A DNA stretch of 12,071 bases from a bacterium (GTDB lineage Bacteria; JAMCPX01): assembly GCA_021789095.1 (NCBI GenBank), contig JAJYJX010000069.1, positions 1-12,071 of the forward strand. Reading direction: 5' to 3'. The position numbers and the translations under genes were made by a program. A model generated the notes under the pieces. The model saw only the letters and a program-made list of their open reading frames with translations. It made no database searches and had not been told where the DNA came from. Positions 1 through 5,975 of this stretch are shown here, in pieces; within the stretch, counting starts at the first letter, position 1, and each line of letters opens with the position of its first letter.

Positions 1-1
1 C

Positions 2-550
2 AGTGATCCCGGGCTTGTTATACTCCCCACGCACAGGGTGGTGCATGATGTGTCACTCAAGGAACAGGAGTTCATTGACAGGCTTAAATTATGCTTTGAT
101 GTCAGACTCTTCAGCAGCAAACAGGACAATGCAGCAATAGATGCATGGATAAAAGAGATAGAAAACGCCGGAAAGGCATTCGGCGTTAAATGCTGCGGCA
201 GTGACAACCTCTATGTGCTGAACAATTACAGGCCGAACAGGCTGAAGGATGATACAACACCAGAGGCGTTAAAGTCACTCGATGTACATATCCTGAACAA
301 GGAGATCCTTGAAGGCATCCTGAACATATCGGAGCAGGAATTCTCGACAGGCAGAAAGCTGTCCTACTATCATGAACTGGACAGTGCACTGGGCTCTCTG
401 AAGCCAGGGGACGTTGCATTTGTTCTCAATGCACCGTCTGCAAGGGACGTAAAGGCTGTTGCATTGAAAGGACTGAACATGCCGCAAAAAACCACCTTCT
501 TCTACCCCAAGCTCCTCTCGGGTCTTGTATTCCACATGTTTAACCCGTAA
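2..550 (+). CDS. DUF1015 family protein, C-terminal part (start lies before the window)
   Basis: The reading frame is open from base 2 with no start needed, so this is the last 182 residues of a longer gene; DUF1015 proteins are usually about 400 residues. Family signatures seen are GLVILPTHRVV near the beginning of the visible part, and at the end GDVAFVLNAPS followed by MPQKTTFFYPKLLSGLVF, the typical closing block of the family. A GTG at 38 could be taken as a start, but it lies in the middle of the conserved PTHR block and is not the true start. The biochemical role of DUF1015 is not established; it is a soluble, widely conserved protein in anaerobes. It ends 31 bases before the next gene on the same strand, so the two are probably co-transcribed. 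Family assignment is confident; function is unknown. Confidence 0.88.
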   Translation, partial: SDPGLVILPTHRVVHDVSLKEQEFIDRLKLCFDVRLFSSKQDNAAIDAWIKEIENAGKAFGVKCCGSDNLYVLNNYRPNRLKDDTTPEALKSLDVHILNKEILEGILNISEQEFSTGRKLSYYHELDSALGSLKPGDVAFVLNAPSARDVKAVALKGLNMPQKTTFFYPKLLSGLVFHMFNP

Positions 551-581
551 AAAACGCTGTTTCTGAAACAAGGTTGAACGA

Positions 582-1634
582 ATGAACAAACTCCCTTGTT
601 GCACTTTCCAGGTAAATTATGCCAGAAACAGTGCGAGCAGAATGATCGCCGAATCCGAAAGCGCCAATATAGCACGGTGGAACGGTGAACACGGGCATTA
701 CGAAGTCTATTACATAAAGTTCAATCACAGGCAAAGCTCCACGGGGTATTGGATACGGTATACTCTACTCTCGCCTCTGAACGGTCCTGCGGTTGCAGAG
801 CTGTGGGGTATCTTCTTCGATTCAAAAAACCCTGCAAACAACATTGCTATCAAAAACACGTTTCCTATGTCAGATGCAGAAATAAAAAAGGACACCTTTC
901 TTTTCAGGATTAACGACGCTGTCATATCCCAGACAGGAACGAAGGGCACATTAAATGACGCAACCAACGTCATGCACTGGGATTTAAGGTTTGAGCAGGT
1001 TTCAGGACTGTTTTTTCATTTCCCGCACCGGTTCATGTACAGGACTGCAACACCAAAAACAAAGGTCGTTTCCCCTAACTTCGACATAAGAATACACGGG
1101 AAGATCGCGATCAACAACAGGGTCTATGAATGCAGCGGCGAGCCGGGCCAGCAAACCCACATTTGGGGTACAAAGCACGCAGAGAGATGGACATGGGCAA
1201 ATTCCAGCATATTCAAAGAAGACAGCTCGGCAATCTTCGAGGGTCTTTCAGCACAGGTAAAGATAGGGAACAGGCCGAGCCCTGCATTAACCCTGTTTTT
1301 CCTAAGGTGCCTTGGCAAAGATCACTGCCTGAACGGGCTCGTACAGCTTTTCAGAAACAAGAGCGAAAGCGCATTCCCTGTATGGAGGTTTAGCGCAAAA
1401 CAGGGGCACATGCGGTTCAGCGGTGAGATCAAAGCTGGCCTTGAATCGTTTGTCGGTGTAGAATACACAGACCCAGACCGCGAGAAGCTGTGGTGCTACA
1501 ACACAAAGGTAGCGGACATGAGACTCGAAGTATTTGAGCGTGATAAAAAGATCATAACTCTCACATCCGATAAATCGTGCGCACTTGAGTTTGTAAGCAG
1601 GGTCAAAGATCCCCGTGTACCCATAAGGATATAG
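582..1634 (+). CDS. AttH/CrtC/tocopherol-cyclase-like (lipocalin-type) protein
   Basis: A 350-residue protein. Recognisable blocks are GYWIRYTLLSP (about residues 55-65), AELWGIFFD (72-80), a segment with FHFPHRFMY and SPNFDIRIHGKI (145-175), and GQQTHIWGTKHAERWTWANSS (189-209). The aromatic, beta-rich pattern and the GxQxHxWGxxHAxRWxWA block resemble the two-lobed lipocalin-like fold shared by AttH, carotenoid 1,2-hydratase CrtC and tocopherol cyclase. There are no long hydrophobic segments or signal peptide, so it is probably cytosolic. The ATG at 582 has AAGG about ten bases upstream; the ATG at 642 is an alternative, and homology would begin only after it (RWNGEHGHYEVYY). It follows DUF1015 by 31 bases. 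The enzymatic role, if any, cannot be told from sequence; a lipid or isoprenoid ligand is inferred only from the fold family. Family assignment is moderate. Confidence 0.7.
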   Translation: MNKLPCCTFQVNYARNSASRMIAESESANIARWNGEHGHYEVYYIKFNHRQSSTGYWIRYTLLSPLNGPAVAELWGIFFDSKNPANNIAIKNTFPMSDAEIKKDTFLFRINDAVISQTGTKGTLNDATNVMHWDLRFEQVSGLFFHFPHRFMYRTATPKTKVVSPNFDIRIHGKIAINNRVYECSGEPGQQTHIWGTKHAERWTWANSSIFKEDSSAIFEGLSAQVKIGNRPSPALTLFFLRCLGKDHCLNGLVQLFRNKSESAFPVWRFSAKQGHMRFSGEIKAGLESFVGVEYTDPDREKLWCYNTKVADMRLEVFERDKKIITLTSDKSCALEFVSRVKDPRVPIRI

Positions 1635-1666
1635 CTAAAATCTTTAATTCCTCTTATTGCATTTTT

Positions 1667-1811
1667 GGAGTTACTCCTTCTCTTGAGGAGAAGGAAGGGA
1701 TAAAGTCACATTTCCATGCGGCTGCGATAGCAGACGGGGTGTTTTCTTTCACCCTGCATTGTTTTTTTCCCGCAGATCAACTCCTGCGTTATCCCTCTTA
1801 ATTTAAGAGGC
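1667..1811. repeat. Chain of short palindromes between convergent genes
   Basis: Five inverted repeats follow each other in 145 bases: GGAG/CTCC (1667-1677); an 8-bp stem TCCTTCTC/GAGAAGGA with a 5-base loop (1675-1695); CTGC/GCAG (1722-1733); GGGTG/CACCC (1737-1754); and CCTCTTA/TAAGAGG (1795-1811). The pattern resembles degenerate copies of dispersed intergenic palindromes common in deltaproteobacterial genomes (inference from memory, not searched). The region carries no open reading frame of its own. It lies between the plus-strand operon and the minus-strand nuclease gene, at the left border of the AT-rich segment. Confidence 0.5.
1736..1768 (+). terminator. Weak candidate terminator for the DUF1015 operon
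   Basis: The hairpin GGGGTG/CACCCT with an 8-base loop is followed, after GCATTG, by a run of seven T. It lies about 100 bases after the end of the lipocalin-like gene. The short stem and the gap before the T-run make this uncertain; one of the other hairpins nearby may do the job instead. Confidence 0.25.
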
Positions 1812-1874
1812 GGGCACACAAGCGAAGCTTGGGTCGAGGGCGTTAGAATTTTTATACTCTTACCGCCTGCGTAA

Positions 1875-2051
1875 CGTGTAGACGCACCACCATTTCTTTC
1901 CCTAGCTGTTGGAAACGTTATAGAAGAAGGAATACGTCAATGTAATAAGAGCGATGAATTTTTGCTTTTTGATTATTATGTAACCAATGTAAGCAAGCCT
2001 ACCAATGAGGAAATCTTAAAATATCTTAAAGAGATCGAGGATAGAAGATGA
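1875..2051 (+). pseudogene. Coding remnant, 58 codons, origin unknown
   Basis: The frame opens after a TAA at 1872-1874, has no convincing start codon or ribosome binding site, and reads to a TGA at 2049-2051. Its second half looks like genuine protein: it contains LAVGNVIEEGIRQCNKSDEF, then LFDYYVTN, and ends with PTNEEILKYLKEIEDRR, a charged amphipathic helix. It abuts the end of the minus-strand nuclease gene (stop at 2052), tail to tail. I read it as the C-terminal tail of a gene whose front was lost at the repeat-rich border; I do not recognise the family. It could also be chance coding. Confidence 0.35.
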
Positions 2052-2780
2052 TCAAACTATTCGCCTCCAGCGTTTAAACGCTTTCACATCTGCTGAACTT
2101 AAATCGAACCACTCTCCTCTCATTCTTTTTGCTTCAAATCGTTTATGCCAGTAGGCCTCAATACCGCTTGGATCATCTGTTTTGATTGAATGAATTAAAT
2201 CCATTTTTTCTGGTAGTTGAATCCGAAGTTCATTCCCACGTCGCACCGTATCGTTAGTTTTACCAATTTTGTAATAACGGCCAGATTTAAAAAGATATAC
2301 TTCATCGATATTCATATTAGCATCGCCATTATTTTCTCTTTTTTCCAACTTTCTAAGAACAAATTCGCATAGTTTTATAACATCTTCGTTGCCACTTTTA
2401 TTTTTGCAATATTCTATTCCTTTAGTTGAAAACTGTTTTTTAGTCCCAAAGCGATGTTGAAAAGTTCCTTTGTCTGGAAATGTGGAATCATTGCTTTTCT
2501 CAACTGTAATTTCACTGTAGGTTGGGAATTTCCCGAGCTTACGCACAAGACCAATAATTTTTTCGATAAGAAATTCATCGGGGTATGCACCCTGGAGTTG
2601 GTTAGGCTCAAAACCAGCCTCTTTTTAAGCATCACCAAATCGCGGCCAGTATTTAGCCCAATCGTAGGGGTTAATCCCCGTTTCTTTTTCAAATCTGCCT
2701 ACACCCAAAGGCTTGCCGTCATTTTCTTTTGCAGTTCGTAGGATAGCATCAAGAATATCTTGTTTGGTCACATTGCTCAT
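2052..2780 (-). pseudogene. Homing-endonuclease-repeat / GIY-YIG (T5orf172-MUG113) nuclease, broken by one ochre codon
   Basis: Read from the ATG at 2780, the frame is 243 codons with one internal TAA at 2625-2627 (codon 52). Before the stop lies a homing-endonuclease-associated repeat (TKQDILDAILRTAKENDGKP, then KYWPRFGDA). Directly after it, in the same frame, the repeat continues with KEAGFEPNQ. A second repeat follows (LGKFPTYSE, then FPDKGTFQHRFG). The C-terminus is a GIY-YIG nuclease of the T5orf172/MUG113 type: VYLFKSGRYYKIGKT, then GIEAYWHKRF and GEWFDLS. The family normally has leucine at the stop position (WGDALKEAGF), so a TTA to TAA change explains it. A GTG at 2546 would give a 164-residue product with the nuclease domain intact, but it is an internal codon of the second repeat and lacks a ribosome binding site. 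The gene is AT-rich and lies in an accessory segment. A sequencing error or suppression remains possible. Confidence 0.8.
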
Positions 2781-2794
2781 AGTTTTTGCTTTCT

Positions 2795-2823
2795 TTAATA
2801 ACCCATCAACATAAAACAATCAA
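2795..2823 (-). promoter_or_regulatory. Candidate promoter of the nuclease gene
   Basis: On the minus strand TTGATT (2823-2818) and TATTAA (2800-2795) are separated by 17 bases. Transcription would start around 2788, only a few bases before the ATG at 2780, so the transcript would be nearly leaderless. The match is good, but AT-rich sequence produces such matches by chance. Confidence 0.35.
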
Positions 2824-2952
2824 GTACACATACAGATTTTTTTCAAACCAGCGAAGATTACATTTTTTTATCAATCTTACAAAAAGAAAAATCGATTCAC
2901 AGAAAGAGATAGAAAGTAGTTTTTTGAGATGGTTGTAGGTTGCAGAGGCAAA

Positions 2953-2972
2953 GGGCGGTTCGTGAACCGCCC
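2953..2972. repeat. REP-like perfect palindrome
   Basis: A 9-bp stem GGGCGGTTC/GAACCGCCC with a two-base loop, followed by CCTACAC. This GC-rich palindrome stands out in an AT-rich stretch and resembles the widespread intergenic element with GGGCG arms and a CCCCTAC tail. Such copies often give false short ORFs containing GAVHEPP, as happens here on the minus strand. Confidence 0.6.
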
Positions 2973-3006
2973 CTACACATAAATTCTTATTAAAAGCCTC
3001 CTTTGA

Positions 3007-3064
3007 GTTCATTCACTTGCGTTCACATTTGTTCATTTATTCGTTCACGTGAGGGTGAACGAAT
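3007..3064. repeat. GTTCA cluster with 10-bp inverted repeat
   Basis: GTTCA occurs at 3007, 3021, 3031 and 3044, and its complement TGAAC at 3056. The last two form a perfect inverted repeat ATTCGTTCAC/GTGAACGAAT (3039-3048 and 3055-3064) with a 6-base loop. It lies about 70 bases after the end of the Panacea operon. It could be a transcript-end hairpin, a protein-binding cluster or a mobile-element remnant; there is no T-run, so it is not a standard intrinsic terminator. Confidence 0.45.
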
Positions 3065-3098
3065 GAAGAAGAAGCTAATAAATTTTAATGTGTTATAT

Positions 3099-3127
3099 GG
3101 ATTCCCATTTTCATCAGAATGACGGGG
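3099..3127. repeat. Degenerate palindromic repeat remnant
   Basis: GGATTCCC followed by GAATGACGGGG recalls the common dispersed repeat whose arms read GGATTCCCGC and GCGGGAATGACGG, but the central GC-rich stem has decayed. It lies just outside the stop codon of the putative toxin gene. The match is by eye only. Confidence 0.3.
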
Positions 3128-3132
3128 AAAGA

Positions 3133-3573
3133 TTAAATAAGCTTTTTAATGAAGGGCTTTACTATGGGACTGTTCTTTATTGCTTCAACGACCTTTTTTC
3201 TGACTTGCAGTGATATGTCACGGGTTATAAGCTTACAGTTGTAATCCGGATCAACTATCTTGTGGAATTCTTTTTTTAGTATCAATACAGGGGCATTGCA
3301 ATCTATGATGCTTTCCTTTTTTAAGAATAAAAGATCCCCTTTGTTTACCTTAACAAGAGATGATATAGCAGCATCGCTACCTCTATTATGGTAGTACCTG
3401 ACACGATTCTCTATTTGTGATGTAATAATGCATAGGAGCAGGCTGGAGTCATCGTTTATAGGAACTGTTATATAGTAGTGCGGCGGGGAATCCGGCGAAT
3501 ATTCAAGATTCTTAAAAAAGCAAATGCAAAACTCTGTCAGATTCTGAGCAATGATATCCGGAGGAAAATCCAC
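3133..3573 (-). CDS. Putative toxin of a Panacea toxin-antitoxin pair (unassigned family)
   Basis: A 146-residue protein encoded three bases after the antitoxin stop codon (TAA, CTT, GTG). The GTG start has no clear ribosome binding site of its own, which suggests translational coupling. The core alternates hydrophobic strands: HYYITVPI (about residues 32-39), SLLLCIITSQ (43-52), GDLLFLKKES (79-88) and APVLILKKEF. The end is helical and basic, with RKKVVEAIKNSPIVKPFIKK. There are no membrane segments or metal-binding motifs. The small all-beta layout with an opening HYYITV strand recalls the PemK/MazF SH3-like barrel, but this is an impression and catalytic residues cannot be assigned. Panacea antitoxins are known to pair with many different toxins, usually in adjacent genes, so position is the main argument. 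The order here is antitoxin first. The gene is AT-rich like its partner. Confidence 0.65.
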   Translation of the reverse strand: MDFPPDIIAQNLTEFCICFFKNLEYSPDSPPHYYITVPINDDSSLLLCIITSQIENRVRYYHNRGSDAAISSLVKVNKGDLLFLKKESIIDCNAPVLILKKEFHKIVDPDYNCKLITRDISLQVRKKVVEAIKNSPIVKPFIKKLI

Positions 3574-3576
3574 AAG

Positions 3577-4146
3577 TTAATCGAAGTTTCCGGTCAGGAG
3601 CTTTTTCGATTCACTGATGTGGGCTTTGGGCACCAAGAGAGGATCATTTTTTATAGTGGAAAGAAGCTCTTTCGTTTCAATACGCTCCCTTCTTGTAAGC
3701 CCTTCTTTAAAAAGATCCTGGTATTGGTACCACTCAGGATATTTATGTGTATATTCGACCAGCTTCCATTGGCTCATTTTGCCAAACTTATCGATGATAA
3801 AATCAAGAACCCCTTTGTCGCTCTCTGAAAGCATATCAAAAGAAACTTTTGCATTGGGATTTGCCTCGAAATTGTTTTTATCAATCTTTTTAAGCAGTCT
3901 TGAGGCGTATTTATATCCTGAAGATGTGATATTAAAAGAATCGAAGCTCAAAACATCTTTTACGGTTGTTCCTACAGGACCGTTTTCCATGGCGTAATAA
4001 TCATCGTTTGTTATAGTTCTTCCGTAACGGAGAAGATGGAGTTTATCTGCAAGGTAGATAAGCTTTACAAGCTTTATCTTGTCAGCTCTTTTTATCTTTG
4101 TAAGAATATAGTATAGGGCTTCTACTACTGTTGCGGTTTGTATCAT
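3577..4146 (-). CDS. Panacea-domain (DUF4065/SocA-like) antitoxin
   Basis: A 189-residue protein of the Panacea/DUF4065 family, typically the antitoxin of two-gene toxin-antitoxin systems and related to the proteolysis adaptor SocA. The signature is clear at residues 23-58: KIKLVKLIYLADKLHLLRYG, then ITNDDYYAMENGPVG. The second half carries SESDKGVLDFIIDKFGKMSQ and LVEYTHKYPEW, as in the family. The ATG at 4146 is chosen because AGAAGGA lies five bases upstream; a GTG at 4164 in the same frame would start before that site and within the promoter. Two promoter-like sequences precede it. It is followed by the putative toxin after three bases. Its likely role is to bind and neutralise that protein, and possibly to repress the operon, although no DNA-binding domain is evident. 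Family assignment is strong; the antitoxin role is inferred from family and context. Confidence 0.85.
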   Translation of the reverse strand: MIQTATVVEALYYILTKIKRADKIKLVKLIYLADKLHLLRYGRTITNDDYYAMENGPVGTTVKDVLSFDSFNITSSGYKYASRLLKKIDKNNFEANPNAKVSFDMLSESDKGVLDFIIDKFGKMSQWKLVEYTHKYPEWYQYQDLFKEGLTRRERIETKELLSTIKNDPLLVPKAHISESKKLLTGNFD

Positions 4147-4151
4147 TTCTA

Positions 4152-4158
4152 TCCTTCT
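4152..4158 (-). promoter_or_regulatory. Ribosome binding site deciding the antitoxin start
   Basis: AGAAGGA on the minus strand, five bases before the ATG at 4146. It supports that start over the in-frame GTG at 4164. Confidence 0.7.
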
Positions 4159-4166
4159 AACCACCT

Positions 4167-4195
4167 TTTATAACAATCCATTCTGTGAAAGTCAA
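4167..4195 (-). promoter_or_regulatory. Strong candidate promoter of the Panacea operon
   Basis: TTGACT (4195-4190) and TATAAA (4172-4167) are separated by exactly 17 bases on the minus strand. Predicted transcription begins near 4160, giving a very short leader that starts at the ribosome binding site. This is one of the best sigma-70-type matches in the window. Confidence 0.55.
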
Positions 4196-4230
4196 ATAGG
4201 GAAAAGTGAGTTTCTTTCTTCATATAAAAC

Positions 4231-4259
4231 GATATAGAACCGTATTTATGCATAGTCAA
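4231..4259 (-). promoter_or_regulatory. Second candidate promoter upstream of the Panacea operon
   Basis: TTGACT (4259-4254) and TATATC (4236-4231), again with 17 bases between. Predicted transcription begins near 4224 and would add about 80 bases of leader. The two promoters are 64 bases apart and share the same -35 word. Confidence 0.4.
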
Positions 4260-4303
4260 GTACTTTTTCGGTCCCTTGATCTTAAATGGATCCGCCGGAA
4301 CCA

Positions 4304-5749
4304 TTAATCCAGCCCGTATTCCTTCCAGTTTTTTGTAACAAGTTCTTTTATTTCTGCAGGCATTGAGATCACAGGCGGCCAAACGCGCTTGTGTCCCTCT
4401 TCCTTCAGTTTCTTTGTTGCGTCAATGCCCATCTTCGAGCCGAAGCCAATCTCCGGCGAGGCATGGTTCAGCACATCGACCGGCCCCTGCTGGATAATGA
4501 TATCCCGCTGTGGATCGACATTGTTCCCGAGCCTCCAGATCACGTCCTTTATGTTCTGCACATTTACGTCCTTATCAAAAACTATAACGATCTTTGTAAA
4601 CATGAACTGGCCGAGTCCCCAGATCGCGTTTATCACCTTGCGCGCATGTCCGGGTACGGCCTTGTCTATACTCACGAAAGCCATATTGTGAAACACGCCT
4701 TCTACAGGCAGATTTATATCAACGATTTCAGGCAGGATCTTCCGGACAAGCGGCAGGAAGAGCCTTTCCGATGCCTTGCCGAGGTAGCAGTCCTCCATGG
4801 GCGGTTTGCCTACAATAGTTGCGGGGTAAACAGGATCATTGCGGTGGGTTATGGCTGTTATGTGGAATACCGGATACTGATCTTCCATGGAGTAGTAACC
4901 TGTGTGATCCCCGAACGGTCCTTCTGTGCGCATCTCGCCGGGATCGACATATCCCTCAAGCACAAACTCCGCGTGTGCGGGCACCTCAAGATCGGAATTG
5001 ATACACTTTACAAGCTCGACCGGTTCCTCCCTGAGAAAGCCCGCAAAGATCATCTCGTCAACACCGTCAGGCAGCGGTGCTGTTGCTGCGTAGAGCGTCT
5101 GCGGATCAATGCCTATTGCAACGGCAACATCCATCCTCCTGTTCAGATCCCTGTGCTTCCTGAAATGGGCTGCACCATGCCTGTGCATGTGCCAGTGCAT
5201 GCCTGTTGTCTTCGCGTCGTAGACATGCATCCTGTACATGCCGACATTGCGCCCGCCCGTAACCGGGTCCTTTGTAAAAACAAGCGGCAGAGTTATAAAC
5301 TTCCCCCCGTCGAGCGGCCATGTTTTGACAATGGGCAGTTCATTAAGATCCGGATTGTCACTGATAATGACCTCATGGCAGGGGCCGTCCTGCCTCGTTT
5401 TAGGAAGCATGTCCGAAAGTTGCTTGAGTTTCGGCAGCATCTTGAGCTTCCCCCACAGTGTTTCAGGTGGTTTCTGTCCAAGCAGCGCATTCATTTTATC
5501 CTGCAGGTCGTTCAGGCTGCCCACTCCGAGGGCAAATGCCGTCCTTGATTCGGTTCCGAACATGTTCATCAGCAGAGGGAATTGGCTGCCCTGTACCTGT
5601 TTGAAAAGCAGTGCAGGTCCGCCAGTCTTAATTACCCTGTCTGCGATTTCCGCGGCCTCGAGCACGGGTGAGATCTCTTTGTTGATGACCTTCAGTTCAC
5701 CCCTTTTTCCAAGTGCTGCGATATAGTCTCTCAGGTCTTTAAAAGGCAT
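4304..5749 (-). CDS. ubiD: UbiD-family prenylated-FMN decarboxylase (menaquinone/ubiquinone or aromatic acid type)
   Basis: A 481-residue protein, close to the usual 480-500 residues. UbiD enzymes decarboxylate aromatic acids such as 3-polyprenyl-4-hydroxybenzoate, using prenylated FMN made by UbiX, in the cytoplasm. It begins with the canonical MPFKDLRDYIAALGKRGELK. Other family blocks are DPVTGGRNVGMYRMHVYD (about 161-178), GMHWHMHRHGAAHF (183-196), LEVPAHAEFVLEGYVDPGE (254-272) and EGPFGDHTGYYS (276-287), the cofactor and active-site region. N168 and H191 sit where the metal/cofactor ligands of the family are expected. The ATG at 5749 fits the family start better than a GTG at 5758. It has no good ribosome binding site; a small upstream ORF overlaps the start and may couple translation. 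No UbiX is in the window. Whether the substrate is a quinone precursor or another aromatic acid cannot be told. Confidence 0.92.
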   Translation of the reverse strand: MPFKDLRDYIAALGKRGELKVINKEISPVLEAAEIADRVIKTGGPALLFKQVQGSQFPLLMNMFGTESRTAFALGVGSLNDLQDKMNALLGQKPPETLWGKLKMLPKLKQLSDMLPKTRQDGPCHEVIISDNPDLNELPIVKTWPLDGGKFITLPLVFTKDPVTGGRNVGMYRMHVYDAKTTGMHWHMHRHGAAHFRKHRDLNRRMDVAVAIGIDPQTLYAATAPLPDGVDEMIFAGFLREEPVELVKCINSDLEVPAHAEFVLEGYVDPGEMRTEGPFGDHTGYYSMEDQYPVFHITAITHRNDPVYPATIVGKPPMEDCYLGKASERLFLPLVRKILPEIVDINLPVEGVFHNMAFVSIDKAVPGHARKVINAIWGLGQFMFTKIVIVFDKDVNVQNIKDVIWRLGNNVDPQRDIIIQQGPVDVLNHASPEIGFGSKMGIDATKKLKEEGHKRVWPPVISMPAEIKELVTKNWKEYGLD

Positions 5750-5840
5750 TTTTAACACTAAAACGTTTAAGAGCGATGCTTGTTCGTTCGTTTAACCCTG
5801 CGATCCGCCTAAGACTCTTAAGTTTTTTTATATTACCCAT
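5739..5840 (-). CDS. Possible 33-residue leader ORF overlapping the ubiD start
   Basis: ATG at 5840 with AGAGGA seven bases upstream, the best ribosome binding site near ubiD. The peptide starts MGNIKKLKSLRRIAGLNERT and is strongly basic (ten Lys or Arg in 33). It ends at a TAA (5741-5739) that lies 11 bases inside ubiD in another frame. UbiD's own ATG lacks a good ribosome binding site, so the arrangement suits translational coupling. It could also be a chance ORF in a leader; no homologue is recalled. Not a signal peptide or a membrane peptide. Confidence 0.35.
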   Translation of the reverse strand: MGNIKKLKSLRRIAGLNERTSIALKRFSVKNAF

Positions 5841-5858
5841 CTTCAAGTCCTCTGTAAG

Positions 5859-5886
5859 ATTATATGCAGGCATCTTACCTTATCAT
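5859..5886 (-). promoter_or_regulatory. Candidate promoter ahead of ubiD
   Basis: A perfect TATAAT (5864-5859) on the minus strand with a weak -35 ATGATA (5886-5881) 16 bases upstream. Transcription would start near 5852, at the ribosome binding site of the small ORF. It suggests ubiD is transcribed separately from the radical-SAM gene that ends at 5976. Confidence 0.4.
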
Positions 5887-5975
5887 TTTTGTCTTTATTC
5901 GAAGAATACCTTTGTTTGACGCAGGTTTTTCATCCACCTCACAAACCTCTCTCTTTTTAAAAGAACTTTTTCGGG

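Larger units (their letters stand above)
2781..3132. other. 352-base gene-free stretch holding repeats
   Basis: No credible gene is seen. From left to right it contains a candidate promoter for the nuclease gene, AT-rich sequence, a perfect 20-base palindrome at 2953-2972, a cluster of GTTCA words with an inverted repeat (3007-3064), and a degenerate palindromic remnant at 3099-3127. It separates the broken nuclease gene from the end of the Panacea operon, which is read in the same direction. Confidence 0.5.

Noticed and set aside
2414-2692. A 92-codon minus-strand ORF bridging the ochre codon of the nuclease gene, suggesting a frameshift instead
   Set aside because: The repeat motifs continue in the original frame directly after the stop codon, so a substitution explains the break and this other frame carries no motif.
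2806-3012. A 68-codon minus-strand ORF preceded by AGGAGG-like bases
   Set aside because: The middle is the translation of the palindrome at 2953-2972 (GAVHEPP), a familiar artefact of this repeat, and the rest has no protein character.
3007-3064. A CRISPR-like array
   Set aside because: The repeated unit is only five to seven bases, spacing is irregular, and no cas gene is present.
4149-4382. A minus-strand ORF ending two bases before the Panacea start, as a possible leader peptide
   Set aside because: Most of it overlaps the end of ubiD in another frame, it has no ribosome binding site, and its likeliest internal starts lie at or upstream of the predicted transcription starts.
4391-5548. 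A 385-codon open frame on the plus strand opposite ubiD
   Set aside because: It lies entirely antisense to a well-conserved UbiD gene, has no recognisable domain and is rich in Cys, His and Arg as expected of a shadow frame.
5864-5975. A terminator after the radical-SAM gene
   Set aside because: Only AT-rich partial inverted repeats are visible on the minus strand; no stable stem followed by a T-run was found.
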